From: DAIQNV01 sp038748775
Lineage (GTDB): Bacteria; Planctomycetota; Phycisphaerae; Phycisphaerales; UBA1924
DNA length: 64,000 bases
Direction of reading: 5' to 3'
Assembly (NCBI GenBank): GCA_038748775.1
Contig: JBCDIT010000001.1
Coordinates: 434,001-498,000, forward strand
Positions 48,619-58,600 of this stretch are shown here, piece by piece. The notes beneath the pieces were generated by a model. It did not search any database. It was not told the DNA's origin and saw only the letters and a program-made list of their open reading frames with translations. Position 1 is the first letter of the stretch; the number at the start of each line of letters is the position of its first letter. The position numbers and the translations under genes were made by a program.

Positions 48619-48633
48619 CGTGCGCATCGCACG
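48619..48633. promoter_or_regulatory. Inverted repeat between divergent transporter and lacI-type genes
   Basis: A perfect inverted repeat CGTGCG-CAT-CGCACG in the 50-base spacer between the GPH transporter (start 48607) and LacI copy 2 (start 48658). The position makes an operator for the adjacent LacI-type protein plausible. The sequence does not match the TTAAACG site, so it would represent a second specificity. Confidence 0.45.
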
Positions 48634-48657
48634 ATTGGCTTCGCCCCAGGGAGCAGG

Positions 48658-49701
48658 ATGGCCGCCAAGCTCAAAGATATCGCCGAACAGGCCGGCGTTT
48701 CGATAACGACGGTTTCTCTGATCCTCAACAAGCGGCCGGGACTCCGGGTCACCGACGTCGTGCGATCCCGCGTCCTCCGCATTGCAGAAGAACTTGAATA
48801 CACCCCAAACCGTGTCGCGCAGCGCCTCGTGGGTGGGCGAACGAAGACCGTCGCGCTGCTGCTCCACAACGTTCGAAACGACTTCTTCTGTGCCTACCTC
48901 GAGGCGATCGAAGCCAACCTCGCCCCGCACGAGTACCACACCGTGCCATTCGAATCGAGAGCCCTGCCCGAACGTGCCGACCAGGTTCTTGAATTGATCG
49001 ATGGGCGTGTCTGCGATGCGTTGATCAGCCTTGAGTACATCCGCGACCAGCCCGTTCCTCGGCGGCGAGGCGAGCCCTTCCCGATGGTTCTTCGCCAAGA
49101 GGTTTTCGGTGATGCCACCCGGCCGATGCAGAACGTGCGGACGCTTCAGGTTGACTACCAGCCGGCGCTCGCGGCGCTGTGTTCGCACTTCCGCGACGTG
49201 GGCGCAACCAGGGTCGGCGTACTGACCAAAGGCTGGACCGATCTGAATCTGCCGATCGCCGAACGCTCGCCCCGCGGCATCGCGTTCGAACGGTTTCTGT
49301 CCGAAGCCGGCCTCTACCGAGATCCGTCGCAGTGCATCGCACTCGACTTCCACGAATCTCTCCCCGATTGGGCAGAAGTGACCAGGCAGCTCCTCTCCCG
49401 CGAACCCGATGTCGATTGCCTGCTCGTTCACAACGCGATGGTCCTACCCCCTGTGCTCCACGTGCTCTCCGAACTCGGCCGGGTCCCGGGACGGGACATC
49501 TCGGTAGCGACCTTTGACGATCCGCCCAGCGCCGAGTGGACGTGTGACGGAATCACGGTTGTTAGAGAACCCATCGCCGAACTCGCCGCAGTCCTCGCCG
49601 AAATGACGCTTGGCGTCCTAGGCCTGCTCACGATGGGCCCGGAAACGCGACGCGCGGAGGCCGAGTTGATCGTGAGGAACTCGAGCAGACTCAAGACGTA
49701 A
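48658..49701 (+). CDS. LacI family transcriptional regulator, copy 2
   Basis: 347 aa. Helix-turn-helix at about 4-52 (KLKDIAEQAGVSITTVSLILNKRPGLRVTDVVRSRVLRIAEEL), hinge with GGRTKTVALLLHNVRNDFF, and a PBP1-like domain with VSVATFDDPPSAEWTCDGITVV near the end. It is divergent from the GPH transporter-sulfatase operon. The D-I-A-x-x-A-G-V-S-x-x-T-V-S and the Y-T-P-N-x-x-A hinge are canonical for proteins that bind CG-centred palindromes, so it is the second candidate for the factor acting at the 41-63 kb operators. No LacI gene lies closer to the 55-63 kb sites. Confidence 0.9.
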   Translation: MAAKLKDIAEQAGVSITTVSLILNKRPGLRVTDVVRSRVLRIAEELEYTPNRVAQRLVGGRTKTVALLLHNVRNDFFCAYLEAIEANLAPHEYHTVPFESRALPERADQVLELIDGRVCDALISLEYIRDQPVPRRRGEPFPMVLRQEVFGDATRPMQNVRTLQVDYQPALAALCSHFRDVGATRVGVLTKGWTDLNLPIAERSPRGIAFERFLSEAGLYRDPSQCIALDFHESLPDWAEVTRQLLSREPDVDCLLVHNAMVLPPVLHVLSELGRVPGRDISVATFDDPPSAEWTCDGITVVREPIAELAAVLAEMTLGVLGLLTMGPETRRAEAELIVRNSSRLKT

Positions 49702-49738
49702 TCATGCCGCACCGCATCGACCCGAGGACTTCTCGAGA

Positions 49739-51913
49739 TCAGGGGCACCCCGATAGGAAGCTCGTGATGAAGACATCGACATCATCGAGGTCGAGCACCC
49801 CGACCGGAGCCGCGAGGTCAGCCACCACGTCGCCGGTGAGGAAGCCTTCTATGAATGCATCGACGTCGTCAAGATCGAGGACCCCGTACGGCTGAGCAAT
49901 GTCGGCGGTCGCCGCCCTTCCGATCCGCAGGTTGTCAACCGAGGCGGTGAGATCACGCCCGGTCAGCGCTGAACCGACTTGGCTGAATAGTCGGATGAGC
50001 CGAGACGGGCCGTCTATGTCAAGAGGTTCCCGTGCCAAGATGCACTGCCCGTCGACATCGATCGACACCAAGGCCGGCGACTGACGCTCATCGACGCGAA
50101 TCTCGACCGGCAAGCTTGACGACACGTCGAAATCATGAACTTGGTTCGCGATCTGCTGGAAGTTCACCCGCCCGTCGACCGTCCCGTTCGCTCGAACGAT
50201 CGTGCTGATTTCCGTCCCACCGTTCCAAGGCTCGGTAAAGACGTCATCGGTGACGGTCACCGCGAAGTACATCCAAGGGTCCGCCTGCGAATTTGTAAAG
50301 AGCGACACGTCGAAGCTCACGCTCCACATCGTCCCACCTAAATCAAGCTCAAGATCAGCATCGAGATCGGCGGTGACGAAGCTCTTGACGTTGTTGTCGG
50401 TCGTGTTCGACGTGAAAAGGTTGAGAACCCCGCCACCAAGAACGGCGCTATTGAACCCATCTCCGTTGTCACCGGCAATGTACGCGATGGTCGTCGAGCC
50501 GTCGGCCTGGCGAGTCGCGAGCGCTTCGTTGATGCCCGACCCGACGTCGAAAGTATCAACGAGCAACGGATCCGACCGATCAAGTTCGAACGTCATGTGA
50601 ACAATTGAGTTCGTCGGAACGGTAGCGATCGAGAACCCACCCCCGTCGGCGTCAATCACCACCGGGAGGGTGCCGATCTCGCCAGCCGTGAATGTCTCAT
50701 CCGAAGAGGACCAGAACGTCGCGTTGACAGTACCCTTGATCGCCCCAGACTCTAGGTCAACGTCGAGAGGCGTCTGACGGCCCGACCCAGGGTTCGCGAA
50801 CCAGAGCGAAACGCCGTTCCCGTCTCGGTACGCCTGCTGCAGCCTCGCGTTCAAGAAAGTATTCTTCGGCTGCCACGACGGAAGCGTCGCAACCGGTCGG
50901 TATCCGTTGAGGCCATTGATCAGCGCCTGCATCATGACGTCGGTCACCGCCGTTGTACTTGAACCACCGGCCCACCAGATGAACGTATCAGCGCCCGCGC
51001 GGTTGGCATCCATGAGCGTGCCCATGCTCCGCCGCGTGCGAGGAATCGGGTCGCTCGTCTGGTTGAAGTTGTTCGACATGTGCACTTCGGTGAACCAGAG
51101 GGGACGGCCGGTGGTTGATCCGAGTTGCGCCCAGTCCGCCGCGTCATCGCCCTGGCTGTAGTAGTAGTGGCTGCCCGCGGCATCGAGGGTATCGAGCCCG
51201 CCTTGGCTCACGAGGTTGCTCGCAAACGAGTTCGCGCCATTCAGCCCAAACGCATCCGGACCGACGATGCGGTATTCGCCGAACTCCGCCTCCGGAATCG
51301 ACGCGGCGATCTTGGCGGGCAACAACCGCATCGTGTCGATATGACGATCCGCTGTAAGCGCGTTCTCCGTCTCGTTGTTCGGTCCAAACCACTCTGGGGC
51401 GTAGTTCAGCCCGGCGGTGATGCCCCGGCCTCGGAGCAGTCGAAAATAGTCCTTGATGAGCGTCGAATACGCATCGGGATCGGGCTTCTTCACTGTGTTC
51501 CCGAAGATCGACCCGTTCTCGTTTGATTCGATCCACTCAGGGAAGGTGTCTACGCCATCAAGCTTGAGGCTCGCGAAGATCTCGGTCTCCGGCCGGACCG
51601 TCTTGATCCAGAAAAGGCTCGCGAACATGTTGTTGTACCGACCGATGTGCCCATCGGCGTCCGTCAGAGAGCCGTTCTCGGTATGAGCTGTTGCAAACAT
51701 CGGTATGCGCACGATGTTCGCGTTCGTGTCTTCATAGAGAACACGCGCCTTGGCCTCAGAATTGGCGAGATTCTGAAATCCCTTCAGATCCCAGCCCATG
51801 CGCTTGATCCTCGCCCCGTCTGAGTCAAGGGGATCAAGAGTGATCGTGACCTGTGCCACAGACGTGCCGACCGCGGCAGCCACGAGCAAAGCGGGAACAA
51901 CGTATCGCATCAC
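49739..51913 (-). CDS. Secreted glycoside-hydrolase-like protein with GC-type dockerin tail
   Basis: 724 aa. Signal peptide about 1-20. Residues about 25-420 look like a clan-A (beta/alpha)8 hydrolase: a possible acid/base in GLNYAPEWFGP, a possible nucleophile in LWFTEVHMSNNF, and a GSHYYYSQG segment. I cannot assign a family with confidence; GH30-like or an agarase-type family are options. A beta-sandwich follows (about 450-650), then a GC-type dockerin pair (DIAQPYGVLDLDDVDAFIEGFL and DLDDVDVFITSFLSGCP). Unlike the other two copies it lacks the cysteine before the first repeat. It is the last gene of the operon running down from 55.4 kb. Confidence 0.7.
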   Translation of the reverse strand: MMRYVVPALLVAAAVGTSVAQVTITLDPLDSDGARIKRMGWDLKGFQNLANSEAKARVLYEDTNANIVRIPMFATAHTENGSLTDADGHIGRYNNMFASLFWIKTVRPETEIFASLKLDGVDTFPEWIESNENGSIFGNTVKKPDPDAYSTLIKDYFRLLRGRGITAGLNYAPEWFGPNNETENALTADRHIDTMRLLPAKIAASIPEAEFGEYRIVGPDAFGLNGANSFASNLVSQGGLDTLDAAGSHYYYSQGDDAADWAQLGSTTGRPLWFTEVHMSNNFNQTSDPIPRTRRSMGTLMDANRAGADTFIWWAGGSSTTAVTDVMMQALINGLNGYRPVATLPSWQPKNTFLNARLQQAYRDGNGVSLWFANPGSGRQTPLDVDLESGAIKGTVNATFWSSSDETFTAGEIGTLPVVIDADGGGFSIATVPTNSIVHMTFELDRSDPLLVDTFDVGSGINEALATRQADGSTTIAYIAGDNGDGFNSAVLGGGVLNLFTSNTTDNNVKSFVTADLDADLELDLGGTMWSVSFDVSLFTNSQADPWMYFAVTVTDDVFTEPWNGGTEISTIVRANGTVDGRVNFQQIANQVHDFDVSSSLPVEIRVDERQSPALVSIDVDGQCILAREPLDIDGPSRLIRLFSQVGSALTGRDLTASVDNLRIGRAATADIAQPYGVLDLDDVDAFIEGFLTGDVVADLAAPVGVLDLDDVDVFITSFLSGCP

Positions 51914-51959
51914 AGAGACTCCGTGCCGAAAATCTGACTGTCGTCGGTCTTGTCGGAAA

Positions 51960-51989
51960 GCCCGACACCGCGTGTAGACGGTGCCGGGC
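51960..51989 (-). terminator. Hairpin between two operon genes (weak terminator or attenuator)
   Basis: GCCCGACACCG (51960-51970) and CGGTGCCGGGC (51979-51989) pair with one mismatch around an 8-base loop. The minus-strand transcript continues with only UUUCC, so it is a partial terminator, mRNA-stabilising hairpin or processing site between the LamG gene and the hydrolase gene. Confidence 0.5.
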
Positions 51990-52021
51990 TCGATAGGAGG
52001 TTTCAGTTCAACCCAGTCTGA

Positions 52022-54310
52022 TCAGGGGCACCCACCCAGGAAGGCCGCGATGAACGCGTCGATATCACCGAGATCAACGATGCCCATCGGCGGCGCGATG
52101 TCAGCCGCGGCACCACCGACGAGGAACGCCGCGATAAAGACGTCGATGTCCCCGAGATCGAGCACTTCGAAAGGCAACGCCAGGTCGGCCGCGTTGCACG
52201 GCTGAGGCCCAGGCGTCGAACTCGTTAGACCAGTTCCAGCCGCGGCGTCGAGCACAAGTGTGTAGCTCGGGTCGGACCCGGTGAGCCCCGCCGTGTTGGG
52301 CAGACCCGTCGCGTACGTCCACTCAAGCCCACCGACGGTAGCAGAGCCCATCGCCTCGAAGGCCTGGCGGAGGTTGTCGAAGTCGCGGGCGTTGTACTGG
52401 ATCGAAGCGACGTCGAAGAGACCCTTGACGAAATCGTCAGAGAAACCGACGTTCCAGATCGCGACATCGTCGAGTGCACCGGTGTAGCGGTTCGGGCCGA
52501 CGCTAGCTCCGCCACCAACCCCGTTGTGGTTGGCGCCACGCATGAGATAGAGCCAGCCGGCCGAAGGTCCGGTCTGGATCGTTTGCGTGAGCAACGGATC
52601 GGTGTTCGCGAGGACACCATCAACGAAGACCCGCACGTCGCCGACGGTGGTTCCTCCCAACGGGAGCGTTGTGGTGATCAGGTGCCATTCACCATCGCGG
52701 ACGTCCGGTCCCGTGTACGTGTCTTGATCAATATTACCGTTGCCCAAACCCATGGAAACTGTGCCCGCACCCGCGTTGTTCGGGAAGTTGATATCCCATT
52801 TGGTGCCGCGCACCGGAGAGTTTGTGCCCAGGGTGACAAGCGTGTCGAACTCATTCGCGGTTGACTTCGCCCACACCGATACCGTGCGTTCTTCGCCACC
52901 CACAATCGGCGACAAGCCGCCCTGTGTCACGTGCGAGTTGTTGTTCTGGTTGATACCGGTGTTGTTCGGATCAACCCCGTCAACCGCTTGGCCAAGGACA
53001 CCGGCGGTAAACAAGTACGTTTCTGGGTTGTTGACCTTCAGGTTCACACCATCGTTCTGAGCACCCGTGATGCCCTCATTCATCAAGATCGCGTCGCCAT
53101 CGGCGCCGAAATCGAACGAGTAGTGCACAAGAAGACCATCCTGCGCGACGCTGCTGACCACACCCGTGCCGGCGACGTCATCGAAGACGACCGTCGCGTT
53201 CGGGGGGACGCCCTGGACACCCGAGCCCGATAGGCCCTCCGCCCGCGTCCACTCGAGACCGTTGATGCGGGCGCTCGCGATCTCCCCGTTATGCACCTGG
53301 CGCAGCAGGTCGAACTGCCCGGCGTTGTACTGCAGGGCGCTGTTCGCGAGTTCGAACATCACACCGATCTCGGCCTGGCTGAGACCGATGTTCCAGATCG
53401 CCAGATCATCGATGCCGCCGTCGTAGCGCTGAGCGGCGCCGCCGCTCGATCGCTCACTGACGTACACCTTGAAGTAGTCGGTTTCGAGCAGACGATCATC
53501 GTTTCCGGTATCGCCGGTATCCCAAACCATGCCATCGGCGTAGATGATGATGTCGTGGACAGACGGGCCGGCGTCTCCCTTGTCAACGATCCCGGGATCC
53601 GCTACGTCCGGAACGACGACCGTCACGAGCGTCCAGACACCGTCCTTGGCCCGCTGAGCCATGTCGACCGGCCGCGTCCCGCCGAAGCCATTGGTCCGCG
53701 TTCCGCCGACCGCGACTTCGAGGTCGTCGTTGTTATCGAGCTCAATCGCGAAACCCCTGCCCTCGGTGTCGGCACCGAACAATCGGCCGATGTCGACGAA
53801 GCACGAGTCGTCGCCAAGGACATCATCATCGGTGCCAAAGATGAAATCGGGCCCAGGATCGATGAGCTCGTTCTCCTTGAGCTCATCAACCGAGGGCAAA
53901 GCCCAGAATGATACCGTTCGGGCGTAGCCGCCCTCGAGGCCAAGCTCGGCGCTGTTGTCGGTGCCACTGTCGAGCCGGTCGTCGCCCGAGGTCGAGACGC
54001 CGAAACCAAGCTTGCCCGCCGCCCGCATAGGGCCCTCGAGGACAAAGTCGTTGTTGCGGTCGCCGGTGGCAGCCATGTTCAGGCCAAACTCGCCGCCGCG
54101 ACCGAAGTTAATGGCCTCAGAGTTCGGGAACGTTCCACCGACCGGGTTACCCGGGTCGGTCATGAAACCGTCACCGAGGTTGTCGAACGGGTAGTGCGCG
54201 ACCAGCCCGTCCCCGATGTACGCCGGGATGTTGTCGGGCGTATCGATCGCGACGGCGAAACCGGCGAACGCCGCGATGCTCAAGCTGGCAGCGATGCGTT
54301 GGCTAAACAT
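52022..54310 (-). CDS. Secreted LamG-domain protein with GC-type dockerin tail
   Basis: 762 aa from ATG 54310. Signal peptide about 1-22. Two concanavalin A/LamG-like sandwiches: about 30-340 (GLVAHYPFDNLGDGF to YDGGIDDLAIWNIGLSQAEI) and about 400-650 (GLLVHYSFDFGADGD, then YTGALDDVAIWNVGFSDDFV), each ending in a D-D-[LV]-A-I-W-N strand. The C-terminal 60 residues are a GC-type dockerin pair ending FLGGCP. LamG domains of this kind bind glycans or act as hydrolases; here binding is more likely. It lies between the prepilin gene and a glycosidase gene in one operon, so it is probably a surface glycan-binding component. Confidence 0.82.
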   Translation of the reverse strand: MFSQRIAASLSIAAFAGFAVAIDTPDNIPAYIGDGLVAHYPFDNLGDGFMTDPGNPVGGTFPNSEAINFGRGGEFGLNMAATGDRNNDFVLEGPMRAAGKLGFGVSTSGDDRLDSGTDNSAELGLEGGYARTVSFWALPSVDELKENELIDPGPDFIFGTDDDVLGDDSCFVDIGRLFGADTEGRGFAIELDNNDDLEVAVGGTRTNGFGGTRPVDMAQRAKDGVWTLVTVVVPDVADPGIVDKGDAGPSVHDIIIYADGMVWDTGDTGNDDRLLETDYFKVYVSERSSGGAAQRYDGGIDDLAIWNIGLSQAEIGVMFELANSALQYNAGQFDLLRQVHNGEIASARINGLEWTRAEGLSGSGVQGVPPNATVVFDDVAGTGVVSSVAQDGLLVHYSFDFGADGDAILMNEGITGAQNDGVNLKVNNPETYLFTAGVLGQAVDGVDPNNTGINQNNNSHVTQGGLSPIVGGEERTVSVWAKSTANEFDTLVTLGTNSPVRGTKWDINFPNNAGAGTVSMGLGNGNIDQDTYTGPDVRDGEWHLITTTLPLGGTTVGDVRVFVDGVLANTDPLLTQTIQTGPSAGWLYLMRGANHNGVGGGASVGPNRYTGALDDVAIWNVGFSDDFVKGLFDVASIQYNARDFDNLRQAFEAMGSATVGGLEWTYATGLPNTAGLTGSDPSYTLVLDAAAGTGLTSSTPGPQPCNAADLALPFEVLDLGDIDVFIAAFLVGGAAADIAPPMGIVDLGDIDAFIAAFLGGCP

Positions 54311-54414
54311 GATGCTCTCCTTCAACCTATCGAAACGAAACTGATCGGCCGATTGATGCTGTGCTCAGGTGCCGCAGACTCGCGAGCTAGGCGAACGCCC
54401 ACCCCGAGCAGCAC

Positions 54415-55449
54415 TCACCAAGACTTCGCACGCCCGGTCGGTGAATCCGGTGTGCAGAACGCTTGCGTCTTGACGTTCTCACCCTGAGAATTCGTCTTGC
54501 TGGTCCATTCGTCCCAGTCACCGGTACGCCCCGGAACCAGCGGCGCGATATCGGGGTTGTTGTCAATCGCGTCGTTACGCGGACGTCCCTTTACCCACGA
54601 AGCGGAACCATCGATGAACCCGGTGTTCGAACCCCAGTCGCCGTACCACCCAACGGTGGCTTGCGTCGGCCACCCGGACGCTCCCTGCCAGTTCTTCTCG
54701 CGAAGACCTTGGTTGTCCCGGGATGCAGCCTCCCAGAAGATCACCGCCGGACCGCCGATGTTCTGGAACTGGTCAATCCGATAGCGGCGCGGCCATCCCG
54801 TCAATCCGACTCCGGGCTCGACATACCGCTGAATCGTAGAGTTCGAAGGGTACTTGAACCCGCACATCGCGCCGTTCATCGAGTAGCTCGTCAACGCCTC
54901 TGCCGGAGCGTCCTCAAGATTCACCAGGGCGCCGTCACGATTCGGATCCGAAGGCGAGCGATAGGCCTCGATAAGACCATCCTGCGGTTCAAACCCGCCC
55001 CAGGCGGCCCGCTCAACGATCATTTTGCCACGTTCGCCGCCCATGTACTCCCAGAGCGTGCCAGACGCGTGCCACTTGAAATCCTCATCGTTCAAGGCTT
55101 GCTTGAGCTCACCCCACTGCTTCCCGTTGTGGATGTCGTTCGCAAGCGGAGTCACGTCGAACAGCCACCCCTGCGAGTTGTTCTTCCCGCCGTCGTGGTA
55201 GTTCGGGTAGGGCACGTAGTCATCGTTGTCGAACGTAGACAGGGTGAACGCCAGCCCGAGTTGCTTAACGTTCGACAGACTCACCGTCTTTCGCGCCGTC
55301 GTGCGAGCCTTGCCCAGGGCGGGGATGAGAATTCCCACCAGCAGCGCGATGATCGCAATGACAACCAACAACTCGATCAGCGTGAATCCGCGACGTGCGC
55401 CTGGTCGACGAGAACGGCGCGATGAAAGCGAAGAACATGGAATTCGCAT
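54415..55449 (-). CDS. Prepilin-type N-terminal cleavage/methylation domain protein, copy 3
   Basis: 344 aa from ATG 55449, chosen because GGAGG stands 5 bases upstream. Prepilin signal RRGFTLIELLVVIAIIALLVG at about residues 19-40; the DUF1559-like body shares PYPNYHDGGKNNSQGWLFDVTPLANDIHN, KWHASGTLWEYMGGERG and TGFIDGSASWVKGR with copy 2. It is the first gene of the minus-strand operon that continues with the LamG protein and the hydrolase. Two palindromic LacI-type sites lie 83-138 bases upstream of its start. Confidence 0.85.
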   Translation of the reverse strand: MRIPCSSLSSRRSRRPGARRGFTLIELLVVIAIIALLVGILIPALGKARTTARKTVSLSNVKQLGLAFTLSTFDNDDYVPYPNYHDGGKNNSQGWLFDVTPLANDIHNGKQWGELKQALNDEDFKWHASGTLWEYMGGERGKMIVERAAWGGFEPQDGLIEAYRSPSDPNRDGALVNLEDAPAEALTSYSMNGAMCGFKYPSNSTIQRYVEPGVGLTGWPRRYRIDQFQNIGGPAVIFWEAASRDNQGLREKNWQGASGWPTQATVGWYGDWGSNTGFIDGSASWVKGRPRNDAIDNNPDIAPLVPGRTGDWDEWTSKTNSQGENVKTQAFCTPDSPTGRAKSW

Positions 55450-55531
55450 GGAGACCTCCATTCGTCTCGCATCACAAGGGGACCGACATACCCGCATCGG
55501 CAACCCCGGCAGCGTAGGTTAATCGCTCGAC

Positions 55532-55587
55532 TTGGCAAGATAAAGCGGTTTACCTTGCCAAATTCAAATTTTCTGTAATCGATTACA
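55532..55587. promoter_or_regulatory. Two nested LacI-type operators upstream of the prepilin-LamG operon
   Basis: 55532-55561 is a 30-base inverted repeat: outer arms TTGGCAAG and CTTGCCAA are perfect, the core is TAAAGCGGTTTA, and 26 of 30 bases are symmetric (four mismatched positions, two pairs). The core matches the T[TC]AAACG[CT]TTTAC site at 10 of 13. 12 bases further on, TGTAATCGATTACA (55574-55587) is a perfect 14-base palindrome of GalR/LacI type. The minus-strand candidate promoter TTGAAT-N17-TTTATC overlaps the first site, so binding should repress the operon. Confidence 0.75.
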
Positions 55588-55660
55588 CGAGCCAAATACA
55601 CAGGACACAGCCGCACCCTGATGTGGGTGTTTCATGAATTCTCGGGCCATAAAACCGCCT

Positions 55661-58600
55661 TCAGCGGATCGAGAGCAGGCGCCCGGAGCCGCGAACCCAC
55701 TCGGCCCAATCCATCGTTCGTCGCGTCATCGCCTGGGTCCGGTCCGCGTTCTGCGATGAGACATCGCGTCGTTCTCCAGGATCACGCCTCAGGTTAAAGA
55801 GCCTGGCATTCGCCCCGTCATCGTCGACGAGCAACTTCCAGGGATACTCGATCATCGCGAGGTCGGGGTGCGGGTCCGACTTCGGGCCCGCCCGATCAAC
55901 CGGACGCGAGAAGAACAGCGGCCCCGCACGGTCCGGCGTCACCCGTCCGAGAAGTGCGCGGGCCATGGAAACCCCATCGAGTGCGGCATCGGGGATTTCG
56001 ATCCCCGCGATCGACGCCAACGACGGGAACAGGTCGAACCCCGAGATCGGCGTCACGTGGTTCTCCCAGCCCGAAGAAACGACTCCGGGCCACCACGCGA
56101 TCAAGGGCATCCGGATTCCGCCCTCGTAAAGCGTTGTCTTCGCACCGCGCAGGAATCCGCCAGAGCCAAATCCCGGCTCGTGACCGTTGTCACTCGAAAC
56201 GAGAACCAACGTGTTCTCGGCGAGATCCGGATCATTCCGAATGCGATCAAACAGTCGCCCGAGTTGGCGGTCCATCTCATCGAGCACGAGCGTGTACCGA
56301 TGCACATCGGGATATCGAAGCCCACCCTCAGGCTCCACCGGCGTGTGCATATCGTCCGGCCACACGTTGATAAAGAACCGTTGATTAGTGCCCTGGGCGT
56401 AGTCGATCTCCTTGATCGCACGATCAACAAACGTTTCAGTCACCCGATGTCGAGGCACCCACGTGATCGTCCCGCTGTCGACCTTCGCGCTTGTATCCGT
56501 TGGCCAGTGCTTTCGCGGCAGGCGGTTCGCACGCTTCTCAAACGTTGCAAGCACGCGATCTCCGAGCCCTTCAAAGTTGGTGAGCGATGTATCGAACCCG
56601 TAGTCGGTGATCAAAGGAGCGTCGTCGATCTCGCGTTGTCCGCCGATGTGCCACTTCCCGACATGGGCGACGTGATATCCGGCATCATTAAATGCCCTCG
56701 CAATCGATGGCGCTCCGGGGTCGAGCCAGTCGGGCATCCCGCGTTTCTTATTCGACTCGCGCGAGTTCAAGAACGACTCGATGCCCCAGCGTTGGGGATA
56801 CTGCCCCGTCAAGCCGGCCGTGCGCGACGGTGAGCAGATGGGGCTGTTGACATAAAACCGAGTGAACCGAGCGCCTTCCCGGGCGAGGCGATCGATGTGC
56901 GCCGTCTCTGTACGCGTCCCGCCGTAGCACGACAGGTCGGCGTACCCCATGTCGTCGATGAAAACAAAGACGATGTTCGGGCGTCGACTCGCGTCACCAT
57001 CGTCAGCGTGCGCTTCCGTGAGCGTAGGGAAGGGTTGCAGTTCGTCCGGCCCAGGCACCGCGTAGTCCGGGTCTTTCGCTCGGATGATCAACTCGCCGTC
57101 CGCATCGGTGCGCACATCAAGCGGAACCAGCGTCACACCCTGCTCGTTGATTGTCTGCGCGGTCGCTCTGAGATCACGGTCGCGGATGCCCGTCCGATCA
57201 AGCGGTGGTACGTTGGCGTTGAAGAACGCCGTGCACCACCAACGATCCTGTTCGTCCTGGAAGGGTGTGCCATGCCCGAGGAACCGCCCGACGAACTTAC
57301 GCTCGCTGTACGGCCCCTCAATCGCGTCCGCAGTCGCGTAGTACAGGTTGTACGACCCGCGACGCATGCCGGCGGTCGACCAACCGGTTCCGAAGAGAAC
57401 GTACTTCCCGTCGATCTTTCGGATCACGCATCCCTCGTGACCCATGCTCGCCGTCTCGCCCGTCGGCCCGATGCGCGTCGGCTTGGCTGTGAACCTCGAG
57501 AAATCAGCCGAAAGCGGAGCGATCCGGGTGGCCCCCCAGATCATCCACCAGGTCCCGTCATCGTCCTGGAAAAGCGACGGGTCGTGCCGGCGTTGGATTC
57601 CGGTCCCCATCGGGTTCTCCCAGGGGCCCGCGAGATCGGACCCCGGAGAGAGCGAGAGGTTGGCCCCGGCGACCGGCGCCGGACTGGTGTGCGTGACCGC
57701 CCAGCGGCCATCGACGCGGTAGATCTCCGGCGCCCAGAGCCGCCAGTTCGAACGGTTCTTCCCACGGAATCGCTGAGCGCGCTTCTGAGCCCAGACACCG
57801 TCGAGCAAGCTGTACGGCGTGCCGAGCCATTCCCAGTTCACGAGGTCACGGCTTCGCCACGCTTGCATTTTCCAGCCAACGAGCGAGTCGTTCCCCAGGC
57901 CAGTGATCATCGGGTTCTCGGGCAGACCGGTGTTGTACGGGTCGCTGATCTGCCTGGGGTCATCGGGCAGCGGCGTCGTTCCGGTAAGGTAGTAGAACCC
58001 ATCATCGTCACGCACGATGTAGGGATCGCGGATCCACCCCGGTTTCACGAACACCGCGCGGTCGTGCCGTTCAAGCGACGCGAGGAGTTCGGATGCCGGT
58101 CTCGGTTCTCGCGGCTCAGCCACCGACAGAGCATCCAGGATGCCAACCTCGGTGGTAAGCCGCCGAATCAGATCGACCTCGCGTTGGTCGTATGGTGTGC
58201 CATCCGAGCGAAAAACGTCGTGGAACCACGGATCGGGGTCGGCCGGGTAATCGCGGTTCCACGAGTTCCATGGGAAGATCGTCTGGCTCCGGCCACTGAC
58301 GAGACCCCAGTGATACGCCCCGATTCGGTGACGAGCGAACTTTGGAAGCGTGTTCTCGAACGTCGAGTTGGCACCGCGGGCCATGTACTCGGTGCACATG
58401 ACCGGTCGCCCGAACGACTCCAGTTGGTCGATCCGCTCTTGGACACGAATTGGACCGTCGTAGACATGAAACGAGATGACATCTGAGCGGCTCAGCGAGA
58501 TGCGATCAATCGGATTGTCTGAGTTGAGCCAGTCGGCACCATCCCACACACCCGAAGTCAGAGGTTGGCTCGGATTGATCTCGCGGGCCCAGTCGAATGT

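Noticed and set aside
56433..56445. A further near-match to the LacI-type operator (ACAAACGTTTCAG)
   Set aside because: 10 of 13 bases match, but it lies deep in the coding sequence of the three-domain enzyme and is not near a promoter.
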